Origin: Streptomyces rhizoryzae
GTDB taxonomy: Bacteria > Actinomycetota > Actinomycetes > Streptomycetales > Streptomycetaceae
DNA length: 64,000 nt
Assembly: GCF_023155275.1 (NCBI RefSeq)
Contig: NZ_JALMUV010000023.1
Coordinates: 48,942 to 112,941, forward strand
Direction of reading: 5' to 3'
Under the pieces are notes generated by a model, which was not told where the DNA came from, did not search any database, and saw only the letters and a program-made list of their open reading frames with translations. Numbering within the stretch: the stretch's first letter is position 1; the number at the start of each line of letters is the position of its first letter. Positions 1 through 9,651 of this stretch are shown here, piece by piece. A program made the translations under genes and the position numbers.

Positions 1-2
1 CC

Positions 3-1124
3 CTCCCCGGCCGCAGCTACACCGACCCGGACATCTTCCGGCGCGAACAGGAGCTGATCTTCGAACGGTTGTGGATCTGCGCGGTCCGCGGCGCCGATCT
101 GCCCCGGCCCGGCGCCTTCCGCACCGTCCGCATCGGCCGGGAGAGCGTCCTGATCACCCGCAACCGCGGCGGCCGGCTCCGCGCCTTCCTCAACGTCTGC
201 CGGCACCGCGGCGCCCAGCTGTGCACCGAGGAGTCCGGTGCGGTCCGCCGCGGCCTCCAGTGCCCGTACCACGCCTGGACCTACGACCTCGACGGCCGGC
301 TGGTCGCCGCCCCCAACCTCCGGAGCGTGCCCGGCCTGGACCGCGCCGAACGCGGCCTGGTCACCGTCCCGTTGCGGGAATGGCTCGGTTACGCCTGGGT
401 CTGCCTGGCGCCGGACCCGCCGTCCTTCGAGGACACCGTGGTCGGCGCGGCCGTCGAGCGGCTGGGCGACGCCGCCGCGCTGGACCGCTACCGCACCGAG
501 ACCCTGGCCGTCGGCCGCCGCATCGGCTACGACGTACGGGCCAACTGGAAGCTGATCGTCGAGAACTTCATGGAGTGCTACCACTGCGCCACCATCCACC
601 CCGAACTCACCGATGTGCTCCCGGAGTTCGCGGAGGGCTTCGCGGCCCAGTACTACGTCGGCCACGGCGCCGCCTTCGCCGACGAGGCGGCGGGCTTCAC
701 CGTGGACGGCAGCGCCGGCTTCGGCCGGCTGCCCGGGATCGACGACAGCCAGGACCGCCGCTACTACGCGGTCACCATCCGCCCGCAGGTCTTCCTCAAC
801 CTCGTCCCCGACCACGTCATCGTGCACCGGATGTTCCCGCTCGCCGCCGACCGCACCCGGGTCGAGTGCGACTGGCTGTACCTCCCCGAGGTCGTCGCCT
901 CGGGCGCCGACACCGCCAAGTCCGTCGAGCTCTTCCACCGCGTCAACACCCAGGACTTCGACGCCTGCGAACGCACCCAGCCGGCCATGGACTCCCGCGC
1001 CTACCGCGACGGCGGCGTCCTGGTCCCCAGCGAACACCACCTCGGCGCCTTCCACACCTGGGTCACCGCACAGCTGGCGGACGCCGAACCGGACGCCGAA
1101 CCGGCCTGCGGAGCGGAACGGTGA
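3..1124 (+). CDS. Rieske non-haem iron oxygenase, alpha subunit (5' end outside window)
   Basis: Catalytic subunit of a Rieske-type mono- or dioxygenase, which uses a [2Fe-2S] cluster and a mononuclear iron to hydroxylate or demethylate a small molecule. The frame is open from the first bases and already encodes conserved N-terminal sequence (LPGRSYTDPDIFRREQ), so the true start lies upstream; the TTG at 69 falls inside the protein. Counting from base 3, the Rieske ligands are Cys66-x-His68 and Cys87-x2-His90. The iron site follows near residues 183-203 (NWKLIVENFMECYHC, then HPE). The 373 visible codons approach the usual family length of 380-450. The ENFMECYHC form resembles choline, betaine or carnitine oxygenases more than naphthalene dioxygenases, but the substrate cannot be assigned. 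No reductase gene lies on this side. Confidence 0.88.
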   Translation, partial: LPGRSYTDPDIFRREQELIFERLWICAVRGADLPRPGAFRTVRIGRESVLITRNRGGRLRAFLNVCRHRGAQLCTEESGAVRRGLQCPYHAWTYDLDGRLVAAPNLRSVPGLDRAERGLVTVPLREWLGYAWVCLAPDPPSFEDTVVGAAVERLGDAAALDRYRTETLAVGRRIGYDVRANWKLIVENFMECYHCATIHPELTDVLPEFAEGFAAQYYVGHGAAFADEAAGFTVDGSAGFGRLPGIDDSQDRRYYAVTIRPQVFLNLVPDHVIVHRMFPLAADRTRVECDWLYLPEVVASGADTAKSVELFHRVNTQDFDACERTQPAMDSRAYRDGGVLVPSEHHLGAFHTWVTAQLADAEPDAEPACGAER

Positions 1125-1125
1125 T

Positions 1126-1161
1126 CCGCGGCCCCGATGTGGGGCTCGGCCGGGGCCGCGG
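1126..1161. terminator. Bidirectional terminator hairpin
   Basis: A perfect 10-bp inverted repeat (CCGCGGCCCC / GGGGCCGCGG) with a 16-base loop sits in the 46-bp gap between two convergent stop codons. It has no T-run, as is usual for actinomycete terminators. Its position suggests it serves both genes. Confidence 0.55.
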
Positions 1162-1170
1162 GCGCCGGTC

Positions 1171-1791
1171 TCAGCCGCCGTTGCGGTAGACCAGGAGGTA
1201 GCGCCAGAAGAGGAGCCGGCGGACCCGGCACCGGGGGAGTTCGGCCGCGGCGCGCTTCCTGATGGCGGCCAGCGGCATGACCGGGTCGGCGACCGGCGCG
1301 GGCGGGGGCCCCTCGCCGGCGCCGGTGAGCCGTTCCCGGACGAACGCCGCGCTCCGGTAGGCGGCGTTCACCGGCGCGGCCGCCAGGCCGACGAGGAAGT
1401 CCGCGGGTGTGGTCTCGCGGTAGCAGCCCAGGACCACCAGCACCCCGCCGTCGGTCAGTGCCTCGCGCAGCTTGCGCACCGTCTCGAACGGGACGTGGTG
1501 GAGGCTGGCCAGGCAGGAGATGTAGTCGTAGCTGCCGGGCGGCAGGGACACCCGCGCGATGTCCAGCTGCCGGAAGCGGGGTTCCGCGGCGGGTGCCGGC
1601 CGGTCGGCCGGGCGCCGTGCGGCGGCGATGACCTCGCCGTCGGTGTCGATCGCGTCCACCTCGATGCCCCGGGACGCCACCGCGCGGGCGAACGCCCCGG
1701 TGCCGCAGCCGACATCGAGGGCGCGCCGGCAGTCCGCCGGCAGCTCGCGCAGCAGCAGGGCGTGGTAGTGATCGTTGTGGTTGAACGGCAC
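1171..1791 (-). CDS. Class I SAM-dependent methyltransferase
   Basis: A 206-residue cytosolic methyltransferase with a single Rossmann-like domain. Motif I (LDVGCGTGAF, about residues 25-34) binds S-adenosylmethionine. An acidic residue follows at the end of strand 2 (VDAIDTD), and the later strand YDYISCLASLHHVP resembles the motif II/III region of Methyltransf_11/25 proteins. The start taken is the GTG at 1791; the frame stays open a little further upstream, so the N-terminus is uncertain. The gene is convergent with the Rieske gene and reads in the same direction as the metal ATPase behind it, 40 bp away. The acceptor substrate cannot be read from the sequence. Confidence 0.8.
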   Translation of the reverse strand: MPFNHNDHYHALLLRELPADCRRALDVGCGTGAFARAVASRGIEVDAIDTDGEVIAAARRPADRPAPAAEPRFRQLDIARVSLPPGSYDYISCLASLHHVPFETVRKLREALTDGGVLVVLGCYRETTPADFLVGLAAAPVNAAYRSAAFVRERLTGAGEGPPPAPVADPVMPLAAIRKRAAAELPRCRVRRLLFWRYLLVYRNGG

Positions 1792-1831
1792 CGGCCCATC
1801 ATGGCACCGGCGGCCCGGCCACGGGATCGGG

Positions 1832-3853
1832 CTACGGGGTCCGGTCCGGCCCGGCGGCCCGGCGCCAGGCGGCCTCGCGCAGCAGCCGCAGCCCGTTGAG
1901 GCCCACGATCACCGTGGAGCCCTCGTGGCCCAGGACGCCGAGCGGCAGCGGGAGTTGGCCGACCAGGTCCCACACCACCAGGCCGGAGATGCACACCGAG
2001 GCGATCACGAGGTTCTGCACGACCAGCCTGCGGGCGGCGCGGGAGAGGCGCACGACGGCCGGGACGGTGGCGAGTTCGTCCCGGACGATCACCGCGTCGG
2101 CGGTCTCCAGCGCCAGGTCGGAGCCGGCCCGGCCCATCGCCAGGCCGGTGTGCGCGGCGGCCAGTGCCGGGGCGTCGTTCACCCCGTCCCCGACGACCAG
2201 CACCCGCCGCCCGGCCGCCTCCTGCTCCCGGACGGCGGCGACCTTGTCCTGCGGGAGCAGCCCGGCCCGGACCTCGGTGATACCGGCCTCGGCGGCCAGC
2301 CGGGCGGCGGCGCGCGGGTTGTCACCGGTGAGCAGCGCGGGCGCCCGGCCGGTCAGGGCGCGCAGCGCGGCCACCGCCGGTGCCGCGTCCGGGCGCAGCC
2401 GGTCCGCGATGCCGAGGACGCCGACCGGGGCGCCGTCCCGCCGTACCACTACGGCGGTGTGGCCGGTCTCCTCCAACTCGGCGACCACGGCGTGCACGTC
2501 GGCGCATCGGGGCGCCGCGCCGGGGGTGTCCGCAGCGGGCTGCGCCGACCGGGACGCCGGCAGCAGGCGGGCCGGGGCGCCGACCTCGATCAGGGCGCCG
2601 CCGACGCGGGCCCGTACGCCGGTGCCGGGGGTGGCGGCGAAGTCCTCGGCGGCGGGCAGCGCGCCGTCGCGGGCCCGGGCGGCGCCGACGACGGCACGGG
2701 CCAGCGGGTGCTCACTGGGGTGCTCGGCGGCGGCCGCCAGGGTCAGCAGTGCGTCCTCGGAGAGCCCGGTGCCGGGCAGCGGCCGGACCGCGGTCACCCG
2801 GGGCGTGCCCTCGGTCAGCGTCCCGGTCTTGTCGAGCGCGGCCGCGTCCACCTGGCCGAGCCGCTCCATCACCACGGCCGACTTGACCAGTACGCCGTGC
2901 CGCCCGGCGTTGGCGATGGCCGACAGCAGCGGCGGCATGGTGGCCAGCACCACCGCGCACGGCGAGGCGACGATCATGAAGGTCATGGCCCGCAGCAGCG
3001 CCCCGGTCAGGTCCGCGCCCAGCAGCAGCGGCCCCCCGAACACCGCCAGCGTGACGGCCACCACGCCGACCGAGTACCGCTGTTCGACCTTCTCGATGAA
3101 CAGCTGGGTGGGCGCCTTGGTCTCGGACGCCTCGGCGACCATGGCCACGATCCGGGCCAGCACGGAGTCCGCGGGGTCCCGTTCGACGGCGACCCGCAGC
3201 GCGCCCAGGCCGTTGAGGGTGCCGGCGAACACCTCGTCACCGGGCTCCTTGGCCACCGGCAGTGGTTCGCCGGTGATGGTGGCCTGGTCGACCTCGCCGG
3301 TCCCGGCCACCACCCGGCCGTCGGCACCGATCCGTTCACCGGGGCGGACCAGGATCGTGTCGCCGACCGACAGCGCGGCGGTGGCCACCGTCTCCTCACC
3401 GCCGTCCGCGGTCAGCCGGGTGGCGGTGGCGGGTGCGAGGTCGAGCAGGCCGCGCACCGAGTCCTGGGTGCGGGCGGTGGCCAGCGCCTCCAGGGCGCCG
3501 GAGGTGGCGAAGATGACGATCAGCAGCGCGCCGTCCATGACCTGCCCGATCGCCGCCGCCCCGAGGGCCGCCACGATCATCAGCAGGTCCACGTCGAGGG
3601 TGCGTTCCCGGAGCGCCTGGAGCCCGGCCCGGGCCGGCTCCCAGCCGCCCGCCGCGGACGCCACCGCGTACGGCGGGCCCCACGCCCAGGCCGGCGCACC
3701 GGTGAGCTGGAGCGCCAGCGCCACCAGGAAGGCGAGCGTGGCACAGGCCGCCCAGCGCGCCTCGGTCAGCGCGAACACCCGGGTGCGCCGCGCGGTGGCC
3801 CGGGGCGTGGCGGCGGCCGGGGGCGAGGGGCGCGCGGTGGTGGCAGCAGGCAT
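1832..3853 (-). CDS. P1B-4-type metal-efflux ATPase (Co/Ni/Fe/Zn class, CtpJ/CtpD-like)
   Basis: A membrane pump that exports a transition metal using ATP. The 673 residues contain the actuator motif TGEP (about 194-197), the membrane metal site SPC (about 297-299), the phosphorylation site DKTGTLTEG (about 341), the HP motif in the nucleotide domain (EHPSEHPLA), GDGVNDAP, and HEGS near 643 in the last membrane region. The SPC plus HEG(G/S) pair, with no N-terminal heavy-metal domain, is the P1B-4 signature. Members of that class move Co2+, Ni2+, Fe2+ or Zn2+. I chose the ATG at 3853 because GGAGGG lies 10 bases before it; a GTG at 3871 is in frame. An SmtB/NmtR-like operator lies at 3913-3930 and an nmtR gene 3 kb away, which suggests Ni/Co-induced expression. 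Confidence 0.9.
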   Translation of the reverse strand: MPAATTARPSPPAAATPRATARRTRVFALTEARWAACATLAFLVALALQLTGAPAWAWGPPYAVASAAGGWEPARAGLQALRERTLDVDLLMIVAALGAAAIGQVMDGALLIVIFATSGALEALATARTQDSVRGLLDLAPATATRLTADGGEETVATAALSVGDTILVRPGERIGADGRVVAGTGEVDQATITGEPLPVAKEPGDEVFAGTLNGLGALRVAVERDPADSVLARIVAMVAEASETKAPTQLFIEKVEQRYSVGVVAVTLAVFGGPLLLGADLTGALLRAMTFMIVASPCAVVLATMPPLLSAIANAGRHGVLVKSAVVMERLGQVDAAALDKTGTLTEGTPRVTAVRPLPGTGLSEDALLTLAAAAEHPSEHPLARAVVGAARARDGALPAAEDFAATPGTGVRARVGGALIEVGAPARLLPASRSAQPAADTPGAAPRCADVHAVVAELEETGHTAVVVRRDGAPVGVLGIADRLRPDAAPAVAALRALTGRAPALLTGDNPRAAARLAAEAGITEVRAGLLPQDKVAAVREQEAAGRRVLVVGDGVNDAPALAAAHTGLAMGRAGSDLALETADAVIVRDELATVPAVVRLSRAARRLVVQNLVIASVCISGLVVWDLVGQLPLPLGVLGHEGSTVIVGLNGLRLLREAAWRRAAGPDRTP

Positions 3854-3900
3854 GACGGAACGACCCTCCACGGGCGGGGGACGGGCAGCGACGCACCCAC

Positions 3901-4101
3901 CATACAGGAACGGATGAACAATTCTTCATCTATTACGACCACTGCCCGGCAGCCGGCGACGTCGTGCACATGTACAACTGGGACGACTCCTGGCAATGGG
4001 TGGCCGACGTCCAGGTGGGCCAGAAATGGAGCGTGACCTGGAGCGGCGACTCGCGCAACGACGTGGTCGACATGGTCTGCATCGGCCGCACCGCGTCCGG
4101 T
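3901..4101 (+). pseudogene. Possible remnant of an unidentified coding region
   Basis: Frame 1 reads through conserved-looking, Trp/Asp-rich sequence: residues such as MYNWDDSWQW, VADVQVGQKWS and TWSGDSRND look like part of a small extracellular beta-rich protein. No proper start is present. The upstream part of the frame runs through the ATPase operator, and after about base 4095 the translation becomes arbitrary before a stop at 4194. I do not recognise the family. It may be a truncated gene or chance; the AT-rich operator by itself inflates the apparent coding signal at the left end. Confidence 0.3.
3913..3930. promoter_or_regulatory. Predicted SmtB/NmtR-type operator of the metal ATPase
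   Basis: The perfect inverted repeat GATGAA-N6-TTCATC, in full GATGAACAATTCTTCATC, lies about 60 bp upstream of the ATPase start. It is a short AT-rich island in GC-rich DNA. ArsR/SmtB-family metal sensors bind 12-2-12 sites of the form ATGAACA...TTCA, and this site matches that core closely. On the minus strand, TAATAG-like sequence beside it could be a -10 element, so a bound repressor would block the promoter. The nmtR gene at 6809 is the obvious candidate regulator. Confidence 0.7.
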
Positions 4102-4175
4102 ACGTGTAGGTGCGGGCGCAGGGCGGGTGCATGTGGTGTGCCCTCGGCCGACGCATCCACGCGAGGGGGCTCTTG

Positions 4176-4886
4176 TCAGCCTTGGCGCGGTTGAGCCCGG
4201 GGGGCAACGTTCGCTGTGCAGCATCCGCTGATGGCGGCGGCCACCTCTTGGGGATGGGAGACCGGTGAGAGGTGGCTGGAGCGCAGGGCGGTGACCGTGG
4301 CATTCGTCCGTTCGGCGAACCACCGCTGGAGCCCGGGGTCGAGGATCTGGTCGTCCGTGGAGAGGACGTAGGCGCAGGGCAGGTCACGCCAGGCACCGCG
4401 CCCTGAGGGGGTCGAGAAGCACGCGCTGTGCGTCGGCTTCTGGAGTGCGGCCAGGACCCGGGTGGTCGTCGCCGGAACATCGGCTCCGAGCGCATCCCTG
4501 AAGAGGTCGGGGTCGAGGGTCGACCAGCCGTCGTTGCTGAACCGGATCGCGTCGCGGCCGCGGGTCGCCGTGCCGCGGCCGCTCAGCATCCGGAGCGTCT
4601 CGGACTCGTCGGGGGCGTAGGCCGCGACGAACACCAGCGCGGTGACCCGGGCGTTGTGATGTGCGGCCCCGGATATCACCATGCCGCCGTAGGAATGCCC
4701 GACCAGCGTCACCGGCCCGTCGAATGTCGCGATCTGCCGCCGTGTCCAGGCGATGTCCTCTTCCAGCGAGGTCAGTGGCAGCTGGATGGCCAGCACACGG
4801 TGCCCCTCGTCCTGGAGGGTGGCAATCACCGCCTGCCAGACCGACCCGTCACTCCAAGCCCCGTGCACCAGCACGACGTTCGCCAT
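4176..4886 (-). CDS. Alpha/beta hydrolase (EstC-like)
   Basis: A 236-residue cytosolic alpha/beta-fold hydrolase with no signal peptide. It opens with the oxyanion-hole strand VVLVHGAWSDGSVW. The nucleophile elbow GHSYGG (Ser near residue 65) follows, then an acid strand near YVLSTDDQILD and the histidine region RSSHLSPVSHP near the C-terminus. This order is typical of the short esterase/salicylate-esterase-like family that Streptomyces often annotates simply as alpha/beta hydrolase. The natural substrate cannot be inferred. It stands alone on the minus strand, with no operon partner. Confidence 0.85.
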   Translation of the reverse strand: MANVVLVHGAWSDGSVWQAVIATLQDEGHRVLAIQLPLTSLEEDIAWTRRQIATFDGPVTLVGHSYGGMVISGAAHHNARVTALVFVAAYAPDESETLRMLSGRGTATRGRDAIRFSNDGWSTLDPDLFRDALGADVPATTTRVLAALQKPTHSACFSTPSGRGAWRDLPCAYVLSTDDQILDPGLQRWFAERTNATVTALRSSHLSPVSHPQEVAAAISGCCTANVAPRAQPRQG

Positions 4887-5369
4887 TGCCGCCTCCGTGT
4901 TTCCCCACTCGCGAGCAGCGCCGTCAACCGGCGCTGTCGCGGACGGATTTCCGTACGGGCGCTAGGCAACCGAGGTGAGGATGCGGGGTGTGAGCCAGGG
5001 AGTTGGTCCTGCCGCGTTTCGACAGGAGGCCGCGTGTGGATGGCGCATATCGACACCTCGGACGCGTGCGTCCCGGACGCGCTCGACCCGCACGAGGACG
5101 ACGGCGGGACGGTACCGGACTCGTGAAGGGCGTCATGTGGTGGTACGAGTGCGCTTCGGCCGGCTGTCCCAGCCACTGGCCCGGGCAGGGGCGCTGAGTG
5201 CCCTCTCAGACGTTCGCTCCTCCGTCTTGGGCCGCCCTCGGTGGCCGGCTCGGGAGCGGTGTCGAGTGCATCGAGCACTGCGTGCGGGGGCTGCTCGGGT
5301 CGTGTCAGGGTGCGGCCGTGCCGGCGCAGTTCTCGGACCGCGCCGGTACGGGAGGCAGCGGCTGCCGGA
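4887..5369. other. Gene-poor stretch with two weak small open frames
   Basis: No protein family is recognisable here. A perfect AGGAGG at 5024-5029 lies 10 bases before an ATG at 5040 that opens a 28-codon frame (to 5126, acidic). A second frame of 20 codons follows at 5135-5197, begins MWWYECASAGC and has a GAAGGG before it. Both could be chance. Near 5354-5366 a short GGCAGC/GCTGCC hairpin precedes the end of the DUF4185 gene. Confidence 0.3.
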
Positions 5370-6506
5370 TCACGACAGCATATGGACCTTGTACTGCATG
5401 AAGCGGTAGTTCCAGGGGTCGTACCACTGGCTGACGACGATGTGGAAGTTGCCGAACGTCGAACCGGGGACGACGAAGCCGCCGTACGGACTGGCGACGA
5501 GGTTGCCCACCTCCTGGCCCGGTGCGCCAGGCACGATCATGGTCTGCTCCAGCGTCCTGGTCAGGTCCGACGTCGGGAGCGGGAAGACCATCGCCCGGAC
5601 CGACAGCGGGTTCATGTTCAACCAGGTGAGCACGTACTTGCCGTCCATGGCCCGGAAGCAGATCTCGCCCCACTTGCGGGTGCCGAAGACGGTTGTCGGA
5701 GGCGCGCCCCACCGCCAGCCACCGTCGGCGTAGCCCCACGGCTCGTAGGCGTCCGGATTGCCGAGGCTGTCCTTCCGCACCCGGTGCAGCAGCATCCCCG
5801 ACTCCACCTCGCGGTTGAAGACCGAGGACAGGACGTAGCAGTAGCCGTCGTCGGCCACCGCGTAGGTCTTCTGCTGGAACTGGCCGCCGTGCAGGTCGCC
5901 CGGCCACTGGCACAGGTATTCCCAGGTCTCGCCGTTGTCGGTGGACCGCCAGAAGTCCGTGTGGTGCGTGTCGTAGATGACACCGCGCATGAGGTGCATG
6001 TACATCACGCCGTCGACGACGAACACGTCCGAGGGGATCGCCGTGGTCGCCTTCTCGCCGACCGGCGTGTGCGGTTCGTCGACCAGGCTGTTGGCGTGGC
6101 CCCCGCCGACGCTGCCGTCGATGCGCAGGTTGCCCAGGTCCGCGCTGCTGGAGCGCAGCCCGACCGGGGCACGCCAGTCGTCGGCGGGTTCGCCGGGCCG
6201 CGGTACGTGGTCGCCGTTGAAGGTGTCGCCGCCGACGAACAGCATGGTGCCGTTCGGACACCGCACGGGGATGCCGAGATCGGTCCACGGCGAGGCGAAC
6301 GGGCCGGTCTCGGCCGGGCCGCTCAGGTTCTTCACCTTGTACGCGATCGTCGGGCTGGACGGGTCGTTCGGCCCGCCTGCCCTCGCGATCCCCGCGGTCG
6401 AACCGATGACTCCCGCCCCTACGGCGGCGCCGATACCCATGGTGAGGAGCTTGCGGCGGGTGTGCCCGCCGGCCGACGAGTCCTGCTCGTCCGCTGGACG
6501 TGTCAT
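5370..6506 (-). CDS. Tat-exported DUF4185 domain protein
   Basis: A secreted 378-residue protein. The N-terminus has a twin-arginine signal (GGHTRRKLLTMGIG followed by a hydrophobic stretch and ARA-like cleavage site near residue 43), so it should be exported folded. The rest carries the DUF4185 beta-propeller-like pattern with WRSTDNGETWEY, an Asp-box-like motif shared with sialidase-type propellers. The Asp-rich VGGDTFNGDH and the conserved WNYRFMQYKVHML at the C-terminus support this family. Its biochemical role is unknown; related proteins are thought to act on glycans or cell-surface polymers. I chose the ATG at 6506, just before the Tat motif, although the frame extends upstream. Confidence 0.8.
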   Translation of the reverse strand: MTRPADEQDSSAGGHTRRKLLTMGIGAAVGAGVIGSTAGIARAGGPNDPSSPTIAYKVKNLSGPAETGPFASPWTDLGIPVRCPNGTMLFVGGDTFNGDHVPRPGEPADDWRAPVGLRSSSADLGNLRIDGSVGGGHANSLVDEPHTPVGEKATTAIPSDVFVVDGVMYMHLMRGVIYDTHHTDFWRSTDNGETWEYLCQWPGDLHGGQFQQKTYAVADDGYCYVLSSVFNREVESGMLLHRVRKDSLGNPDAYEPWGYADGGWRWGAPPTTVFGTRKWGEICFRAMDGKYVLTWLNMNPLSVRAMVFPLPTSDLTRTLEQTMIVPGAPGQEVGNLVASPYGGFVVPGSTFGNFHIVVSQWYDPWNYRFMQYKVHMLS

Positions 6507-6808
6507 TGTGTCGATGCCTTTCCGAGCCGACCCAGTGGTACGAGGTGACGCCCTCGGTGCCGGTAGCCAGGGCGGGGCACCCGAGCACGCACCCCGTCGG
6601 GAGAGCCCGATCGTAGGGGCGACCGGTGAAATGGTGATGACCTGGCGTGCCCTGCCTGATGCGCCGGGGCGCCGGGGCCGTCCCGCCGCCGCTCGCCTCC
6701 TGCGCCCGTGGGCCGGACGCCGCCTGCTCGGTCCGCGGAGGCACGGGGAAGACTGCCCGGCCTCCGGGGCCACGCGCGTGGTGGGCGGGGCTCCTTAGGA
6801 TGGCTCCC
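6507..6808. other. Intergenic region between DUF4185 gene and nmtR
   Basis: About 300 bp between two divergent genes. No ATGAACA-type operator like that of the ATPase is visible here, so autoregulation of nmtR through the same site is not supported. AGGA at 6797-6800 is the likely ribosome-binding site of nmtR. Otherwise I see nothing. Confidence 0.4.
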
Positions 6809-7192
6809 ATGGGCCATGGAATCGATGACAACGGCAGCGCCACCACCCGCGAACGCCTGGACGCCGTAGGGGCCGCTGACGTCGCCGCCACCCTCCAGGC
6901 CCTCTCCACCCCGTCCCGGCTGCGGATCCTCGCCCGGCTCCAGGAGGGGCCGTGCGCGGTCGGCGACCTCGCCGCCGCCGTCGGGATGGAGCAGTCCGCC
7001 TGCTCCCACCAGCTCCGCCTGCTGCGCAACCTCGGCCTGGTCACCGGCGAACGCAACGGCCGGTCGATCGTCTACGCCCTCTACGACCACCACGTCGCGG
7101 AACTGCTCGACCAGGCCCTCCACCACGTGGAGCACCTGCGGCTCGGCCTGCGCGACGCCCCGACCCGGACCGCCGAGGCCCCGGCCCGCTGA
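6809..7192 (+). CDS. nmtR: NmtR-like ArsR/SmtB-family nickel/cobalt sensor
   Basis: A winged-helix repressor of 127 residues that senses cytosolic Ni2+/Co2+ and leaves DNA when metal binds. The recognition helix region reads GMEQSACSHQLRLLRNLGLV. The metal ligands known from Mycobacterium tuberculosis NmtR are all in place: N-terminal Gly2-His3 (MGHG), Asp93-x-His95 and His106...His109, with the same 13- and 3-residue spacings. This fixes the start at 6809, because the free N-terminus takes part in metal binding; an ATG at 6800 would add three residues and spoil that site. The likely target is the P1B-4 ATPase at 1832-3853, whose promoter carries an SmtB-like operator. Confidence 0.85.
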   Translation: MGHGIDDNGSATTRERLDAVGAADVAATLQALSTPSRLRILARLQEGPCAVGDLAAAVGMEQSACSHQLRLLRNLGLVTGERNGRSIVYALYDHHVAELLDQALHHVEHLRLGLRDAPTRTAEAPAR

Positions 7193-7212
7193 ACGGGCCG
7201 GGCCCGGGCCGG

Positions 7213-8007
7213 CTACAGCCGCCGGTTGTCCAGCACCCCCACCGCCCGCCGCACCCGCTCGGCCTCGGCCGGGTCCACCTCGCCGACCAGCAGCCCCGGC
7301 GCACCGCCCAGCCGCGCCCGCACCGTTCCGTCGGGCCCGATCAGTGCGCTGTGGCCCACCCCGGTCGGCGCCTTGGTCGGCACCTCCGGATCGGCGTCCT
7401 GGTCGGGCGCGGCCTGGCCGACCGCGGCCACCCACACCCCGGCGTCCAGCGCCCGCGCCCGCACCAGCAGGTCCCACTGCGCCCGCTTGCCGGGGCCCGC
7501 GCCCCACGACGCGGGCAGCACCGACAGTGCCGCGCCGGCCTCCGCATGGGCCCGGAACAGCTCAGGGAACCGCAGGTCGTAGCAGGTCGCCAGGCCCACC
7601 CGGACGCCCTCGACGTCGAGGGTCACCACCCGGTCGCCGGGGGCGACGGTGTCCGATTCCCGGAACCCGAACGCGTCGTAGAGGTGGATCTTGTCGTAGG
7701 ACTCCTCCACGCCGGGGCCGGTGGCCAGCAGGGTGTTGGCCACCCGGCCGTCCGGCGCCGGGGTGAACATCCCCGCCACCACCGTCACCCCGGTCTCCCG
7801 GGCCACCGCCCGCACGCCCTCGGCCCACGGCCCGTCCAGCGGCTCGGCGACCGGCCCCAGCGGCACCCCGAAGCGCACCATCGACGCCTCCGGGAGCACC
7901 GCCAGCCGCGCGCCCTCCGCGGCCGCCCGGCGCACCTGCTCCGCCACCCGCGCGAGGTTCTCCCGCGGGTCGGCCGACGAGGTCATCTGGCACAGCGCGA
8001 TACGCAT
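7213..8007 (-). CDS. Carbon-nitrogen hydrolase (nitrilase superfamily, Nit/YbeM-like)
   Basis: A 264-residue cytosolic amidase. The Glu-Lys-Cys triad is visible: Glu in LAVLPEAS (about 41), Lys in YDKIHLYDAFGFRE (about 108) and Cys in GLATCYDLRFPELF (about 145). The LYDAFGFRE pattern and overall length resemble the Nit1/Nit2/YbeM branch, whose members hydrolyse deaminated glutathione or omega-amides such as alpha-ketoglutaramate. That assignment is by family only. AGGAG lies before the ATG at 8007. It is convergent with nmtR and could be co-transcribed with nothing else visible. Confidence 0.85.
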   Translation of the reverse strand: MRIALCQMTSSADPRENLARVAEQVRRAAAEGARLAVLPEASMVRFGVPLGPVAEPLDGPWAEGVRAVARETGVTVVAGMFTPAPDGRVANTLLATGPGVEESYDKIHLYDAFGFRESDTVAPGDRVVTLDVEGVRVGLATCYDLRFPELFRAHAEAGAALSVLPASWGAGPGKRAQWDLLVRARALDAGVWVAAVGQAAPDQDADPEVPTKAPTGVGHSALIGPDGTVRARLGGAPGLLVGEVDPAEAERVRRAVGVLDNRRL

Positions 8008-8168
8008 CGGGGCTCACTCCTGTCGTCTCGGTCACGCGGCCCGCGCGTCCGCCGGCCGCCTCGGACTGGACGGTACGCCGTGGTGCCGCGCCCGCCCAGC
8101 GCACCCCCGGGCCCGCGGCGCGCCGGGCCGCCGCGGCCCCGGCGCGCCCGCCCGGGCCGGTCCCGCGC

Positions 8169-9593
<1,425 letters not shown>

Positions 9594-9651
9594 GGCGGGA
9601 GGTTCCTTGGAGGGTGAGGAGGGTGGTGGGAAGAGGGGGAGGGGCTGCTGC

